The notes: generated by a model from the sequence alone, not told the origin. A DNA stretch of 33,504 nt from Neocallimastix lanati (nom. inval.) (GCA_016946835.1 JACVTC010000387.1:1-33504), one strand, 5' to 3'; positions 12,501-20,889 are shown, numbered from the stretch's first letter. Translations and numbers: made by a program.

Positions 12501-15500
12501 TCCAACAAAAGAAGATGAAGTAAGATATGTAGCATTTCAAGTTAATAATGTTAAAAATAATAATGTTAATGAAATTTACGGTAAGAATAAAGGAGAAATT
12601 GTTTTCCTTGCTTTAACTAAAAATTCAGTATTAGTAGCAGAAGACTCTGAAGCCATTAATGAAGGTATATATTTGAATTGGAGTGCTAAAAGCTTAGATG
12701 ATGGTTTAATTGATTGTACTGTAAAAGGTAGTATTGAAGAATGTGATATAAAAGCTGGATTAGGATATTATCTTGATGCTAGTTCTTTATTTAAAAAAGC
12801 GGAAAAACAAAGAAAAAGAAGTAATGAAAACGATTCCTATAATTGGTTAATTAAATGTGAAAAAGGAACTAAATGTCAATTAATCTCACCGAATAAAGGT
12901 TATTATATAAATGCTGATGTTTCAAATGAGCTTCCTAAAGCATTAATTAGATGTCCTGATGAAACATATTGTATTGCTTATGATGGAAATCCAAACGATA
13001 TATATATAAATAATGATGATAGTAAGCTTATTCAATGTAACTCGGATAAATGCTTAAGTGTTACTGAAAATACAAATATGTTAGGTAATAGTAATATTCC
13101 TACTTATTTTAAAAATGCTGACGAAGCGGCTGATGATTCATCTATTCTGATTAAATGTTCAGGTACTTGTATAACAATATCAGCTGAAAGTAATAGTGTT
13201 TTTCTTAATGGTAACCTTAAGGTAGATATCACAAATGATAATGGTGAAAGTGGAAAACCTTTAATTATTTGTTATAATAAAAGCTATAGCGGAACAGATA
13301 CTTCCTCAATAGAATGTAAAACTTCAGAAGCAGAAGGAGCTGAGAGCTATTATATTAATGCTGGAGATTATATAAGTAATAATAAAAAATTACCCCTTAT
13401 TAAATGTGAATCAAATAGTGAATGTGAAAGTAAAGAAGCAATTATTACTAATGAAACTTCTGAAGTCTTTTATATAAATAGTAATTATGGTGAAGAAAAA
13501 GATAGTGAAAATTATTTGATTAAATGTACATCCGATACGGAATGTGAATATTATAATAATGACAAAGCCGATGACAATACAGAGCATTATGTTCATGGTG
13601 AAGCTGAAGGAATTAAAAATGCTGTAATTGAATGTAATATGGAAGAAATAACGGTTAATGGGGAAGAAGAAAAGAAATATAAAGCTTCTTGTAGATTAAT
13701 TGAAGATCCGTTATCAAAAAATGTATATATAAGTACTTATAATCAAAAGCAAATCATTATATGTTCTAACACTGAATGTACTGCTCAAGATAATGGTTCA
13801 ACTCCAAAGAAAACTGAATATTATATTAATACAGATCCAGAAAATAAAATAAATTCTCTTATTAAATGTTCATATAATGATAAATGCGTAACGGTTGAAG
13901 AATATGATGAATTTGAAAACGAAAATCAAGTTTTTTTAAATTCAAACTTTGGTAAAGCTGATGATGAAAATCAACTTATTAAATGTGAAGACGGTAGTTG
14001 TGAATTAACTAAGAGTGAAGCTACATCAGATAAGCCAGAATATTACTTTAATTCAGGAGATTCGGATACTTCTGGTGACTATCGAGGTGATGTCATTGAA
14101 TGTATTGCAAATGAAGATAACAAAGTAACTTGTGACTCAATAACTTCGAATGAAGGTAGTGTTTACATTAATGCCAATTATGATAATGATAAAAATGAAA
14201 ATCAACTTATCATCTGTGAAAATAAAGTATGTAAAGAAAAATTAATTGAATATACCGACGAAAAAACTGAATATACTTTTGTTAATGCTGGAAAAGAAAA
14301 TGAAGGTGGCATAATCAAATGTTATAAAACAATTAATGAAGGAAAATGTACAGTTAGTGAACTAGGTAAAGAAGAAACTTTTATTGATGATAATACTGGT
14401 CAGTTGATTGTTTGCGATGAGAATGGTTGTAAACCAAAATCTACAGGTGCTTCAACAGATAGTAATGAATATTATTTGAGTGGAGAGGAAATAATTAAGT
14501 GTGAAGTTATTGATGGCGAAAAAATTTGTAAAAAAGTAGTACCTATTCCTACTATTGATGATGGGGTATTTATCGATTCATCTAATCCAAATCAAATCAT
14601 TTATTGTGATGGTAATAAATGTTATTCTAAGCCGTCCACTGCTGATGATGATAAACCTCAGTACTTTATTAATGGTGATTCTGATAGTGATTTGATAGAA
14701 TGTAGAAAGAATGGAGAAAAAATAACCTGCAAAGCCATTAATGGTAATGATGGTGATGTTTTTTTAAATGGAAGTTATCCAGAACCCGATCAAAATAATC
14801 AAGTTATTAAATGTAATTCCGCAACATGTATAGCCACTACCATATCAGGAGGTTCTGTGGATTCTGATGAAAATCCTCAATATTTTGTAAATACTGGAAA
14901 TAAAAACAGTAATAAGATGAAAGATGCCTTAATTGTATGTGTGAAGTCAGTTTGTGAATTACAGGATGGTAGTATAAACGATGTGTATGTTAATAGTGAT
15001 GAGGAAACAAAGAATGATAAACCTTTAATTAAATGTGAAAAACTTGGATGCAGTATAGGTAGTAGTGGTGCCACCAAAGGTAATAATGAAATTTACATAA
15101 ATGCTGGAAAGGATGAAGGAACTTCATCTGATAATACCTCTTCAAAAAAAGGTATTATTGAATGCTCTATTGATTCAAGTAATAAAAAAGTAACATGCAT
15201 TGTGAAGAAATCAGAAGAAGTTCAAGAGGGTCTCTATCTCAATTCAAATTACTCTGAGACCGGTGATATCAATCAAATGATTAAATGTACTGAAGAAGAT
15301 GGATGTACAGGAATAACAATGACGGAGGGAATAGATACAGAATATCATATAAATGGCGAAAGCACTGGTCTAGAGAATGCCATTATAGCCTGCACGAATA
15401 CAAAATGTGAGAAGCAAACGCCAACAAGTGTCCCGTCCTATTATGTAGGAAAAGATGAAAATGGAAATCAAGGGTTAATCGAATGTGTAGAAACGACAAT

Positions 15501-18500
15501 TTCCAATCGAAGAAGATCCATAAGAAGTAATATTCAAAAATGTACTTGGAGGCCGGCTTTCAATTCTGAAGGGTATTATTTAAATAATGGATATAACAAG
15601 TTATCCTATCCATTGATTCAATGTGATTCCTCTGAAGGTTGTAATCCAGTAGAGGCAGAAATTGGATACTATGTTAATGCTGGTAATTCACAGAAACCTG
15701 TGATTGTTTGTGAAAGAGAAAATAATGAGTGTTATGAAAGGGAGTCTCCTATCTGTCCAGAGCCAGCAATGGCAGCTCCAGGAAATTATTGTTATGAAGA
15801 TGGACAATTGAAGTTCTTTAAATCTAATGATTCTGCTGCTGTCTATGCCTCTAAAAATAAAGATATTTTCGTATCTGCAACAATTTCAAAGAATGGATTC
15901 CCAGGAATTCGAAGTTCAACATTTGCTTTATTTAAAGTCTCGTATTACTCCATTAATCGCTATTACAAAAGTGGCTCCATTATTGTTGATAAGAATGGTA
16001 ATGTGGTCGATTCCATGGATGGGGATCAATCGGGTTATACGATCTATACGTGTGATGAAATTACGAAAGTGTGTACTAAAAGTAAAGGTTGTTCCCCCAA
16101 CACCTATTTCTATGATGCCATCAATAAAAAGGCCATTCGTTGTAATGAGGAAGGAAAAATGGAATACACTGATGAGGATGGGTATGTGATTGATGGTTCA
16201 GGTGGATCGAAGACATCTACTATTATTTATTGTGATAAGGATGGTGAAAACTGCTATATTATTAATCCTAACCAATCTAACGGTAACGGTCACGGTGGCC
16301 GTGACAACAATGGTAGCAATAAAATACCAAAAACGGTGTATTATACAAATGGTAATAACTTAATAAAATGTACCAATGGTATTTGTGTAAAAGTAAGTGT
16401 TAAGCCAGGGAATTATTTAGGTTACGGAGAAAATGGAATACTTGGTATTATTCATTGTAACGCCAATAATGAATGTATCTTCATTTATCCTGATAGAGGT
16501 GTCAAATATTTAAATTCTGGTTCTGATCGAAACCTTTATCCCCTTATTGAATGTACCCTCAATGAAGGATGTTATGTAACAGAAGGTAATCCCGGATATT
16601 ATCTCACTTCCTCGAGTAAGACTTTAATATTTTGTAAAAGTTTCATAACTTGTTACGAAATAAATCCCATGGAACACTACTATTTCAATGCCGACTGTAC
16701 AGAAGAAAATAACACCATCATTAAATGTGTGGAAGCCGGTAATGTGATTTCATGTTTCCTTGAAGATGCCCTCAATGGTTACTATTTGACGAATGAACCG
16801 GATAAATTAGTACATTGTCGTATTGGAAACAGATGTAAAGAAATTCGTGTTCATAATGGTATCTTCCGAGGAGCCCTAAAAGGAGAAGTTTCCATTAAAC
16901 GACGTTCTGAATTTGAAAAAGATCTTCAATTTGAGATTAGAAATTCTTTGAATAAAGAGCATTCTAAAACAAAGAATGAATCACTAGAGGTTAATGATAA
17001 TTCAGAAAATATAATTTACACTTTTAAAAATAAAGAATTAAAAGAAGAAAGTAAAATCTTTAATACTAGAGACACCAATGATGTCTATGATATTATTCGT
17101 TGTGTGGAAGGTAAATGTGCTGCTTTAACCATTAGTGAATTGGCTGCTGTGCCTATCTGTGAATTCAGTAATAATAAATGCTATATCACACTCGAGTATT
17201 CCATGACGAAAAAAGCGACAAGCTCGATTGAGGCTGGTGATTTCTGTACGAATAGTGACCATTCCATTCTCTATTTTGCCACCGATACTATTGTAGTGAA
17301 ACCGAATATTATTTCTGGAAAAACAGCCACCTACGTCTGTGCGACCTCCGCAGCCAATTGTCTTGAAGCCAACGATTCCTATCACGATAAGTATTATGCA
17401 GAGAAATCGAGTATCTATACCCTCGATATTGATTGTATTATTCAAATCTACGAAACCGCCTATATCTTTTTGAATAATAAAGAAAACAGAATTGTAAGAA
17501 ACCGTGATATTGATGAATACAATAATAGCAATGTTGAATTGTATCGTTGTAAAGGAAGTCATTGTCGACCTGTTGATGCTCTGAATACTATTACCTATAT
17601 TGCTGACATTAATAAGAGAATCCTGAAATATGATGTAAATAACAAATTGTATTCGTTTGTCTATGACAAGGATATTATTTGTATCTTCAAAGATAATAAA
17701 TGCACCCCCAATGCTGATATGAAGAAGAATGAATTCTGTATCACTTATAAGGGAGAACTTGTTCTAGCCCAATCCTCTATTAAAAATCGTGAAACTGGAG
17801 AATGTTACCTCTCTGAAGGTATTAATTCTTACATCTATGGCTATGGCTTCTCTCAACACCTCTACCATATGAATCAATTTACAGCTCAAATGGTTGATCA
17901 AACCGGATACTACATCATTAATATGTTTACAAATAACACAATCGAAAGAATTACCTATCTCTCCAAAAATATTAATCTTGTAATGTATGCCTGCACGCAT
18001 TCTTCCTGTCATATCTATGAACCTCATGAAGATACATATTATTATGACTCCCAGGCTAAAACCATTTATAGATATAAAGATGGGGATTATAGCTTACCAA
18101 GTACTTCAGGTTATGCCTATATCTCCGTTGATCCTACTCAAACTTACATTTATAAGTTCGCGAAAGCAGAATCAGATGAAATAAAGATACAAGCCATGGC
18201 CAACGACGGTTATTACTACACAATAGATAAAGAAATGTATTACTGTAATCTAGGTGAGGACCATAACTGTAGTCCTATTGATGAAACTGGCTACTACATA
18301 ACGAATACAGGTGCTACTTACTACTGTATTCATGATTCTGAAGAGTTGGAAGCAACCGAATGTACGAAGCAATTCTGTATCAATGGCCAATATTATTATA
18401 TTGAGGAGACTTATTATCGCTGTGATAGTCATTCCAATTTCGTTCCAATGAAATCACGGTACTGTTCCTACGATGAAAATGTCGTCATTAATTTCCCGCT

Positions 18501-18885
18501 AGCCCTAATAGAAGAATTACCAGGAAATGTTAAACAGGCTGTTAAGGATATTAGTAGGCATAACAACTCTACAGCAGTATCTTATCATCGTGGAAAGAAT
18601 TATTTAAAATCAATTAGTGGTATATTTACTAATTGTACATACAACGTGGAAGAAAGTACCTCCATGTTTGATTTGGTCTGTATCAATAACTATGTTGATG
18701 TTGATAAAGAAACGGATGAAGTTAAAATTTGTTCTATTGAGCAACTTGGCTATGTGGAATGTATAGAAAATGAAGAAAATCCAGAAAAATGTAATATAAG
18801 TAGTGATTCCAAATCAATAATACCATCTATAGTTATGATCATATTTTTCATTTTAATATCAGTAATCATCATCTTCAACTTATAA
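1..18885 (+). CDS. Giant scaffoldin-like Cys-rich repeat protein, 5'-partial, 10 exons in window
   Basis: One spliced gene joins exons 1-592 (5' part damaged), 812-1765, 2370-3206, 3465-3890, 4880-5260, 5608-6456, 6612-7055, 7296-7679, 8003-8890 and 9131-18885. Every junction is GT-AG and phase 1, and the reading frame stays open across all of them. The visible product is about 5,090 residues, made almost wholly of repeated Cys modules: large four-Cys A/B modules first, then short YY-x-N/LI-x-C-x4-C repeats, then a C-terminal hydrophobic tail. From family knowledge, this repeat style, size and C-terminal anchor resemble the ScaA scaffoldins of anaerobic gut fungi, which bind dockerin-bearing glycoside hydrolases at the cell surface. 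I see no catalytic domain, CBM or CBM10-like dockerin. The scaffoldin call rests on recognising the motif, not on an alignment; another large Cys-rich wall protein is the alternative. Start codon and signal peptide lie left of the window. Confidence 0.66.
812..1765 (+). CDS. Exon 2: short B remnant + A + B modules
   Basis: This exon is open from the acceptor TAG at 809-811 to the donor GTAAGC at 1766 (318 codons, phase 1 at both ends). It starts with a shortened B-type module (KCEGGYCKKVTG), whose second half (the IGKL...LCLG part) is missing. It runs directly into an A module (VILNCDSNSCKRTFGYF ... KFCQG ... SYIIS) and then a full B module (LYYCNTNGICHSLKGYI ... KLCLG ... FVRGVKNMFTIEE). The coding frame extends about 53 codons upstream of the first ATG at 973, so that ATG is internal. 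The missing half-module points to an internal deletion by recombination between repeats. Confidence 0.72.
1766..2369 (+). other. Intron (604 bp), purine-rich
   Basis: The intron runs from GTAAGC at 1766 to TAG at 2367-2369 and holds no gene. About 1790-2240 is strongly A/G-biased on the coding strand, with few C residues and many GAAAG and AAAGAAA words. The last ~100 bases turn T-rich before the acceptor. It is two to four times the length of most introns in this gene. Confidence 0.7.
2370..3206 (+). CDS. Exon 3: fused A+B module pair
   Basis: The exon has 279 codons, phase 1 at both ends. The A module reads LTLFNCDTEKGICRQTYGYI ... then a Cys in TSSKCSD, then YLCL ... KYVIS. The B module follows with no intron (YLCNTFGICSQVDGFI ... 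SC ... KLCI ... KKNLFIVA). The frame is open from the acceptor at 2369, well upstream of any ATG. Two donors are possible at the 3' end, GTAGTA at 3204 and GTAATA at 3207; both are phase 1 and the second is the better consensus. The following intron is 3207-3464 (258 bp). Confidence 0.72.
3465..3890 (+). CDS. Exon 4: single A module
   Basis: The exon is open from AAG at 3462-3464 to the donor GTAAGT at 3891 (142 codons, phase 1 at both ends). It encodes one A module: YLVLFNCDTNNKICKRTYGY, then YYEI, a Cys in TSCIE, then NLCL, and the closing ANAFYHDKFVDG. It has no early ATG and so is easily missed, but its four-Cys layout matches the A modules of exons 3, 6, 7 and 9. Confidence 0.72.
3891..4879 (+). 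other. Intron (989 bp), A-rich with a short tandem duplication
   Basis: The intron runs from GTAAGT at 3891 to TAG at 4877-4879. No gene is seen on either strand. About 4000-4620 is markedly A/G-rich on the coding strand, unlike the T-rich short introns. An imperfect tandem duplication of about 42 bp lies at about 4252-4337, sharing the core AATAATAAAAAATAGAC. The length is unusual for a fungal intron. Confidence 0.7.
4252..4337. repeat. Two-copy tandem repeat inside an intron
   Basis: Copies lie at about 4252-4295 and 4293-4337. Both contain a GAAT/CTAGTA-like start followed by AATAATAAAAAATAGAC and a poly-A run. No function is apparent; replication slippage is the likely origin. Confidence 0.6.
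4880..5260 (+). CDS. Exon 5: single B module
   Basis: The exon has 127 codons, phase 1 at both ends, from acceptor TAG at 4877-4879 to donor GTAAAT at 5261. It encodes one B module: GVKLFQSNKLI, LYICNTEGICFSADGY, a Cys in DECSQS, IGKL, KFCTG, and the closing LIAKVEITG. It resembles exon 8 more closely than the other B modules, sharing KLF-x-SNKLI, VLSLYIC and the IAK ending. This supports block duplication. Confidence 0.72.
5261..5607 (+). other. Intron (347 bp)
   Basis: The intron runs from GTAAAT at 5261 to TAG at 5605-5607. It is T-rich throughout. No ORF or repeat of note was seen. Confidence 0.7.
5608..6456 (+). CDS. Exon 6: fused A+B module pair
   Basis: The exon has 283 codons, phase 1 at both ends. 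The A module has LYFFNCNLNGTVKKCQQTYGYL, a Cys in ENCTSG, and KFCL. The B module follows directly (YSCEISGICSLEGGFV ... SC ... KLCIN ... IPNMFLISSIEG). The donor is GTAATT at 6457. The open frame runs past it to 6590, but the residues after 6456 turn into Phe/Ile/Lys low complexity, which marks intron sequence. The following intron is 6457-6611 (155 bp). Confidence 0.72.
6612..7055 (+). CDS. Exon 7: single A module
   Basis: The exon has 148 codons, phase 1 at both ends, from AAG at 6609-6611 to donor GTAAGT at 7056. It encodes one A module: LALYYCIEINNNSSDLSCKK, then TTGYIK, FYSIGWNG, a Cys in NNVCSPG, KLCLG, and the end FVFENIVDS. It holds the same place relative to exons 6 and 8 as exon 4 does to exons 3 and 5. 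Open frame beyond 7055 is read-through into the intron (7056-7295, 240 bp). Confidence 0.72.
7296..7679 (+). CDS. Exon 8: single B module
   Basis: The exon has 128 codons, phase 1 at both ends, from acceptor TAG at 7293-7295 to donor GTAAAT at 7680. It encodes one B module: GVKLFDSNKLI, LYICKSEGVCTGAEGY, a Cys in DSCSLS, GKL, KFCIG, and the end NIIAKISLKG. It is the closest sister of exon 5. Coding-looking sequence upstream of 7296 is intron (YINNLYIYIYIF low complexity). Confidence 0.72.
7680..8002 (+). other. Intron (323 bp)
   Basis: The intron runs from GTAAAT at 7680 to TAG at 8000-8002. It is A/T-rich with no ORF. Several TATAAT/ATTATA words are present but carry no clear signal. Confidence 0.7.
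8003..8890 (+). CDS. Exon 9: fused A+B module pair
   Basis: The exon has 296 codons, phase 1 at both ends, from acceptor TAG at 8000-8002 to donor GTAATT at 8891. The A module has LALFRCENNDKICKQTYGYL, a Cys in EPTCGD, and GELCL. The B module follows (LLCTCTREGICTNIEGYV ... KCST ... KLCLG ... FIRAIKNIFTIEALTG). The following intron is 8891-9130 (240 bp). Confidence 0.73.
9131..18885 (+). CDS. Exon 10 (terminal, 9.75 kb): A/B modules, short Cys repeats, C-terminal anchor
   Basis: The exon starts after TAG at 9128-9130 in phase 1 and stays open to the TAA at 18883-18885. The GTG at 9166 is internal; residue numbers here count from it. Residues ~1-540 hold A, B, A and B modules without introns (FNCDMTNSVCKQTVGYL, FNCGRNGICLSNTGYI, YDCDENKICKQTYGYL, then IYGCERKSSTC). 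Residues ~540-720 hold a decayed module (FFCESGECIETIGYM). Residues ~745-2190 are the short two-Cys repeats, broken by a non-repeat block at ~925-1010 and one large module at ~1035-1130 (ILVKGYL ... EVCFGK). Residues ~2190-3205 are a more irregular Cys-rich C-terminal region. Residues 3218-3239 are hydrophobic and end the protein. An uninterrupted exon this long beside nine short intron-split exons is itself odd. Confidence 0.75.
11380..15740 (+). repeat. Array of ~34 short two-cysteine repeats (protein-level)
   Basis: By eye I count about 34 copies of a pattern in which an aromatic pair plus Asn/Asp (YYIN, VFLN, VYIN) is followed after 8-25 residues by (L/I/V)I-x-C and a second Cys 4-9 residues on. 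Two versions alternate for much of 13500-15350: a short loop (C-x4-C, as in LIKCEKGTKC) and a long loop ending in TC (as in LIECRKNGEKITC). Together they give a dyad of about 75-85 residues. This repeat is what I associate with ScaA-type fungal scaffoldins; it is presumed to be a small disulfide-linked beta unit. DNA identity between copies is low, so the array is old or diversifying. Confidence 0.7.
15741..18780 (+). other. C-terminal Cys-rich region of the scaffold protein with less A+T-biased codons
   Basis: Within exon 10, from about residue 2190, Cys pairs continue (TCDEITKVC, YCDKDGENC, LIKCTNGIC, ECTLNEGC, RCIGNRC-like, RCKGSHC) but spacing is irregular and long stretches lack the LI-x-C core. 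A Gly/His/Asn linker lies at about 16270-16320. Codons ending in C (TCC, GCC, ACC, TAC, CGT) are clearly commoner than upstream, especially 15900-16900 and 17200-18500. Family knowledge suggests the C-terminal part is the conserved surface-anchoring portion. Function is inferred only from position. Confidence 0.55.
18817..18882 (+). other. C-terminal hydrophobic segment (membrane or GPI anchor signal)
   Basis: The last 22 residues (3218-3239 from the codon at 9166) are Ile/Phe/Val/Leu-rich, with one Pro near the start, and no charged tail follows. Small residues SSDS lie just upstream. This fits either a single C-terminal transmembrane helix or a GPI-addition signal; the sequence does not decide. 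Either would hold the scaffold on the fungal surface. Confidence 0.7.
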
Positions 18886-19415
18886 TAGATAGATAATAAA
18901 AATATAAACATTAAAAATATAAATATATATTATGTGTTTATCTAAATTTTTATCGAAATTTTTAATATTAGTAAAAAAAAAAATTTACTTGAATTAATTT
19001 TCTATTTAAAAATAAATAGAATAAAATTTATCCAGGTATTAAACAAAAATGTAATTCCTTTTTTTTTTTTAATTACATTACTAATAAGATTAATCTAAAA
19101 TTAAATATATTAAGATATTTTACTATTTATTATTATTTCAATTTATAATCTTATATAAATATCTTTATATATTTAAATATATAAATTCTTCTATTAATGG
19201 AAGAAAATATATATTTAATAATAATTCATTTTTATTTTTTTATTTTTATTATTTTTTATTTTTATAAATATATAATTATAATTTCTTAGTAATAATAATT
19301 AAAAGTAAATATAAATATCATAAATAAAAAAAATAAAAAAGGCAAATAATATATAAATTAAAATATATAAAATAATTTAATAAATAATAAATAGTTTTTT
19401 TTTTTTTTTTATTTT

Positions 19416-19448
<33 letters not shown>

Positions 19449-19627
19449 TAATACAATAAGAAATTTTTATTTAATAAATATGATAAAATATAAATGTATA
19501 AAATAAAATATATAAATCATATTTATATTTATAAAATAATATATTTATTATTTATTAGTTATCTTTTATTATAAAAATTTATATATTTCATATATATATA
19601 TAATAATTATTTATTATTATTAATTAT
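18886..19627. other. Noncoding A/T-rich intergenic stretch with poly-T tracts
   Basis: No ORF of note. It presumably holds the 3' UTR and polyadenylation region of the scaffold gene; AATAAA occurs just after the stop at about 18893. Long T runs with single interruptions lie at about 19396-19443. No RNA gene was recognised. Confidence 0.6.
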
Positions 19628-19865
19628 CGTTAGAGTATAAAAAATAAATATTTATTAATGACATTAATATAATTTACCCAATTAGAATAATATATTTAAA
19701 TAAAATATATAAAAGAAAACAAAATATAACTTTAATAAATAACACATATATTTTTATAATCATAAAAAAAAATATAAAATAAATGAAATTAAAAATGAAA
19801 TATTATATATAAAATGTTATAGTAAAAATATATCTAACTTTCTTAATATTTTTTGGTGTTTAATA
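19628..19865 (+). repeat. LTR, + orientation (238 bp, diverged)
   Basis: The LTR begins CGTTAGAGTATA (TGTTAGAATATA in the intact copy) and ends GGTGTTTAATA directly before the primer-binding site. It aligns end to end with the reverse complement of 20596-20837, including the shared ACCCAAT-AGAAT and AAAATGTTAT blocks, with scattered differences. Confidence 0.8.
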
Positions 19866-19879
19866 GATTAAGAGTCTTA
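19866..19879 (+). other. Primer-binding site matching tRNA-Lys(CUU) anticodon arm
   Basis: GATTAAGAGTCTTA directly follows the LTR. It is one base off the form at 26804-26817. The reverse complement matches the anticodon stem-loop of tRNA-Lys(CUU) (…GACTCTTAATC…). The bases after it (CAACTGAGCT) resemble the complement of a tRNA D-arm. Confidence 0.65.
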
Positions 19880-19971
19880 CCTTACAACTGAGCTCAACTA
19901 AAAGTTAAGTTATAATTTATATAATTATTATATATAAATATATTCATCTTATAAATTAATTGAACAAACAC

Positions 19972-20085
19972 TTTCTTATTTTTAATATTCAACATTATTT
20001 TTTTTATTTTTATATTTATCAATAAAAATTTCTTATTTTTAATATTCAACTTTATTTTTTTTATTTTTATATTTATCAATAAAAA
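19972..20085. repeat. 57-bp tandem duplication in the relic leader
   Basis: Two near-identical copies at 19972-20028 and 20029-20085, each starting TTTCTTATTTTTAATATTCA and ending near TTATCAATAAAAA. A third copy breaks off after a few bases. Confidence 0.75.
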
Positions 20086-20343
20086 TTTCTAACTTCGAAT
20101 TAGCAAAGAAGTAATATAATTAATTAAAATCTTTATAATTAATTTTGTCTTATTCATAATAGCAGTATCAAAATATATTATAAGAAATATTTTAAAATAA
20201 ATTCATGAGGAATTAATGCAATTTAAAAATATCATAATTCATTGTAAACAAAAAAATAAATACGCATTTATATATATATTATAGTCAGTCAATTATAATT
20301 TGAACTGGAAAAAAATATAATCAATTAAATTATATCTTGAACT

Positions 20344-20390
20344 AAAAAAAAAAATAAAATAAAATAAAATAAAATAAAATAAAATAAAAT
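20344..20390. repeat. (AAAAT)n microsatellite
   Basis: About eight perfect copies of the AAAAT pentamer follow a poly-A run. It lies inside the relic leader. Confidence 0.85.
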
Positions 20391-20595
20391 AGTAAGTCAA
20401 ATTATAATTTGAACTGAAAAATAATATGATCAGTTAAATAATTAATTTTAATTGACAAATAACATGGTCAGTCAAATAATTAATTTGAACTGAAAATACT
20501 ATTATTAATTATTAATAATTAAAATATAAATATTTATATCATACAGTTAGTAATAAATTAAAATTATCACTCAAAAAACAAATATATTTAATTTC

Positions 20596-20837
20596 TATTA
20601 AACACCAAAAACAAATATTGAGAAAATTAGATATATTTTTAGAATAACATTTTATATATAATACTTAATATTTAATTTTATTTATCTTTATTTTTTATGA
20701 TTACAAAAGTGTATATGTTTTTAACAAGGTTACATTTTATTTCTTTTATAATTTTATTTAAATATAATAATATTCTGATTGGGTAAAATATATTAAAGTC
20801 ATTATTAAGTATTTATTTTTTTTTTTATATTCTAACA
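20596..20837 (-). repeat. 3' LTR of element 1 (242 bp)
   Basis: In element orientation it begins TGTTAGAATATA, right after the purine tract, and ends GGTGTTTAATA. The ends form a short imperfect inverted repeat (TGTTA/TAATA). The distal 58 bp are identical to 33447-33504. The plus-strand bases just left of it, ATTTC (20591-20595), are the candidate target duplication. Confidence 0.85.
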
Positions 20838-20851
20838 TTCCTCCTAAAATA
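20838..20851 (-). other. Polypurine tract of element 1
   Basis: On the minus strand, TTTTAGGAGGAA lies immediately before the LTR start TGTTAG. It is the expected site for plus-strand DNA priming. Confidence 0.75.
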
Positions 20852-20889
20852 TGACTTTCCTAAAATGTCATATTTTTATTTATATTATT

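Larger units (their letters stand above)
19628..20595 (+). mobile_element. Truncated, diverged copia-type element fragment (LTR + primer site + leader)
   Basis: A plus-strand relic of the same family as the minus-strand element next to it: LTR 19628-19865, primer-binding site from 19866, then ~700 bp of leader. The leader carries the family's repeat unit (TCAGTCAATTATAATTTGAAC-like, at about 20284, 20395 and 20469). It stops abruptly at 20595, where the minus-strand element's LTR begins, so no gag or pol follows within the window. Its LTR differs from the 20596-20837 LTR by many substitutions and small indels, so it is the older copy. Confidence 0.75.

Noticed and set aside
16289-16305. GC-rich perfect inverted repeat as a transcription terminator or regulatory hairpin
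   Set aside because: It lies inside an open coding frame, in a Gly/His linker; it is kept only as part of the composition note.
9166-18885. A separate gene starting at the GTG at 9166, and other separate genes at 973, 4954, 5637, 6635, 7235 and 8053
   Set aside because: Each module frame is open upstream of these starts to an AG acceptor and ends at a GT donor, all in phase 1. One spliced gene explains them better than many truncated ORFs.
9131-18885. Dockerin, CBM10 or glycoside hydrolase domain in the scaffold protein
   Set aside because: Cys patterns were scanned by eye for CWS/GYPCC-like dockerin motifs and catalytic signatures; none was convincing.
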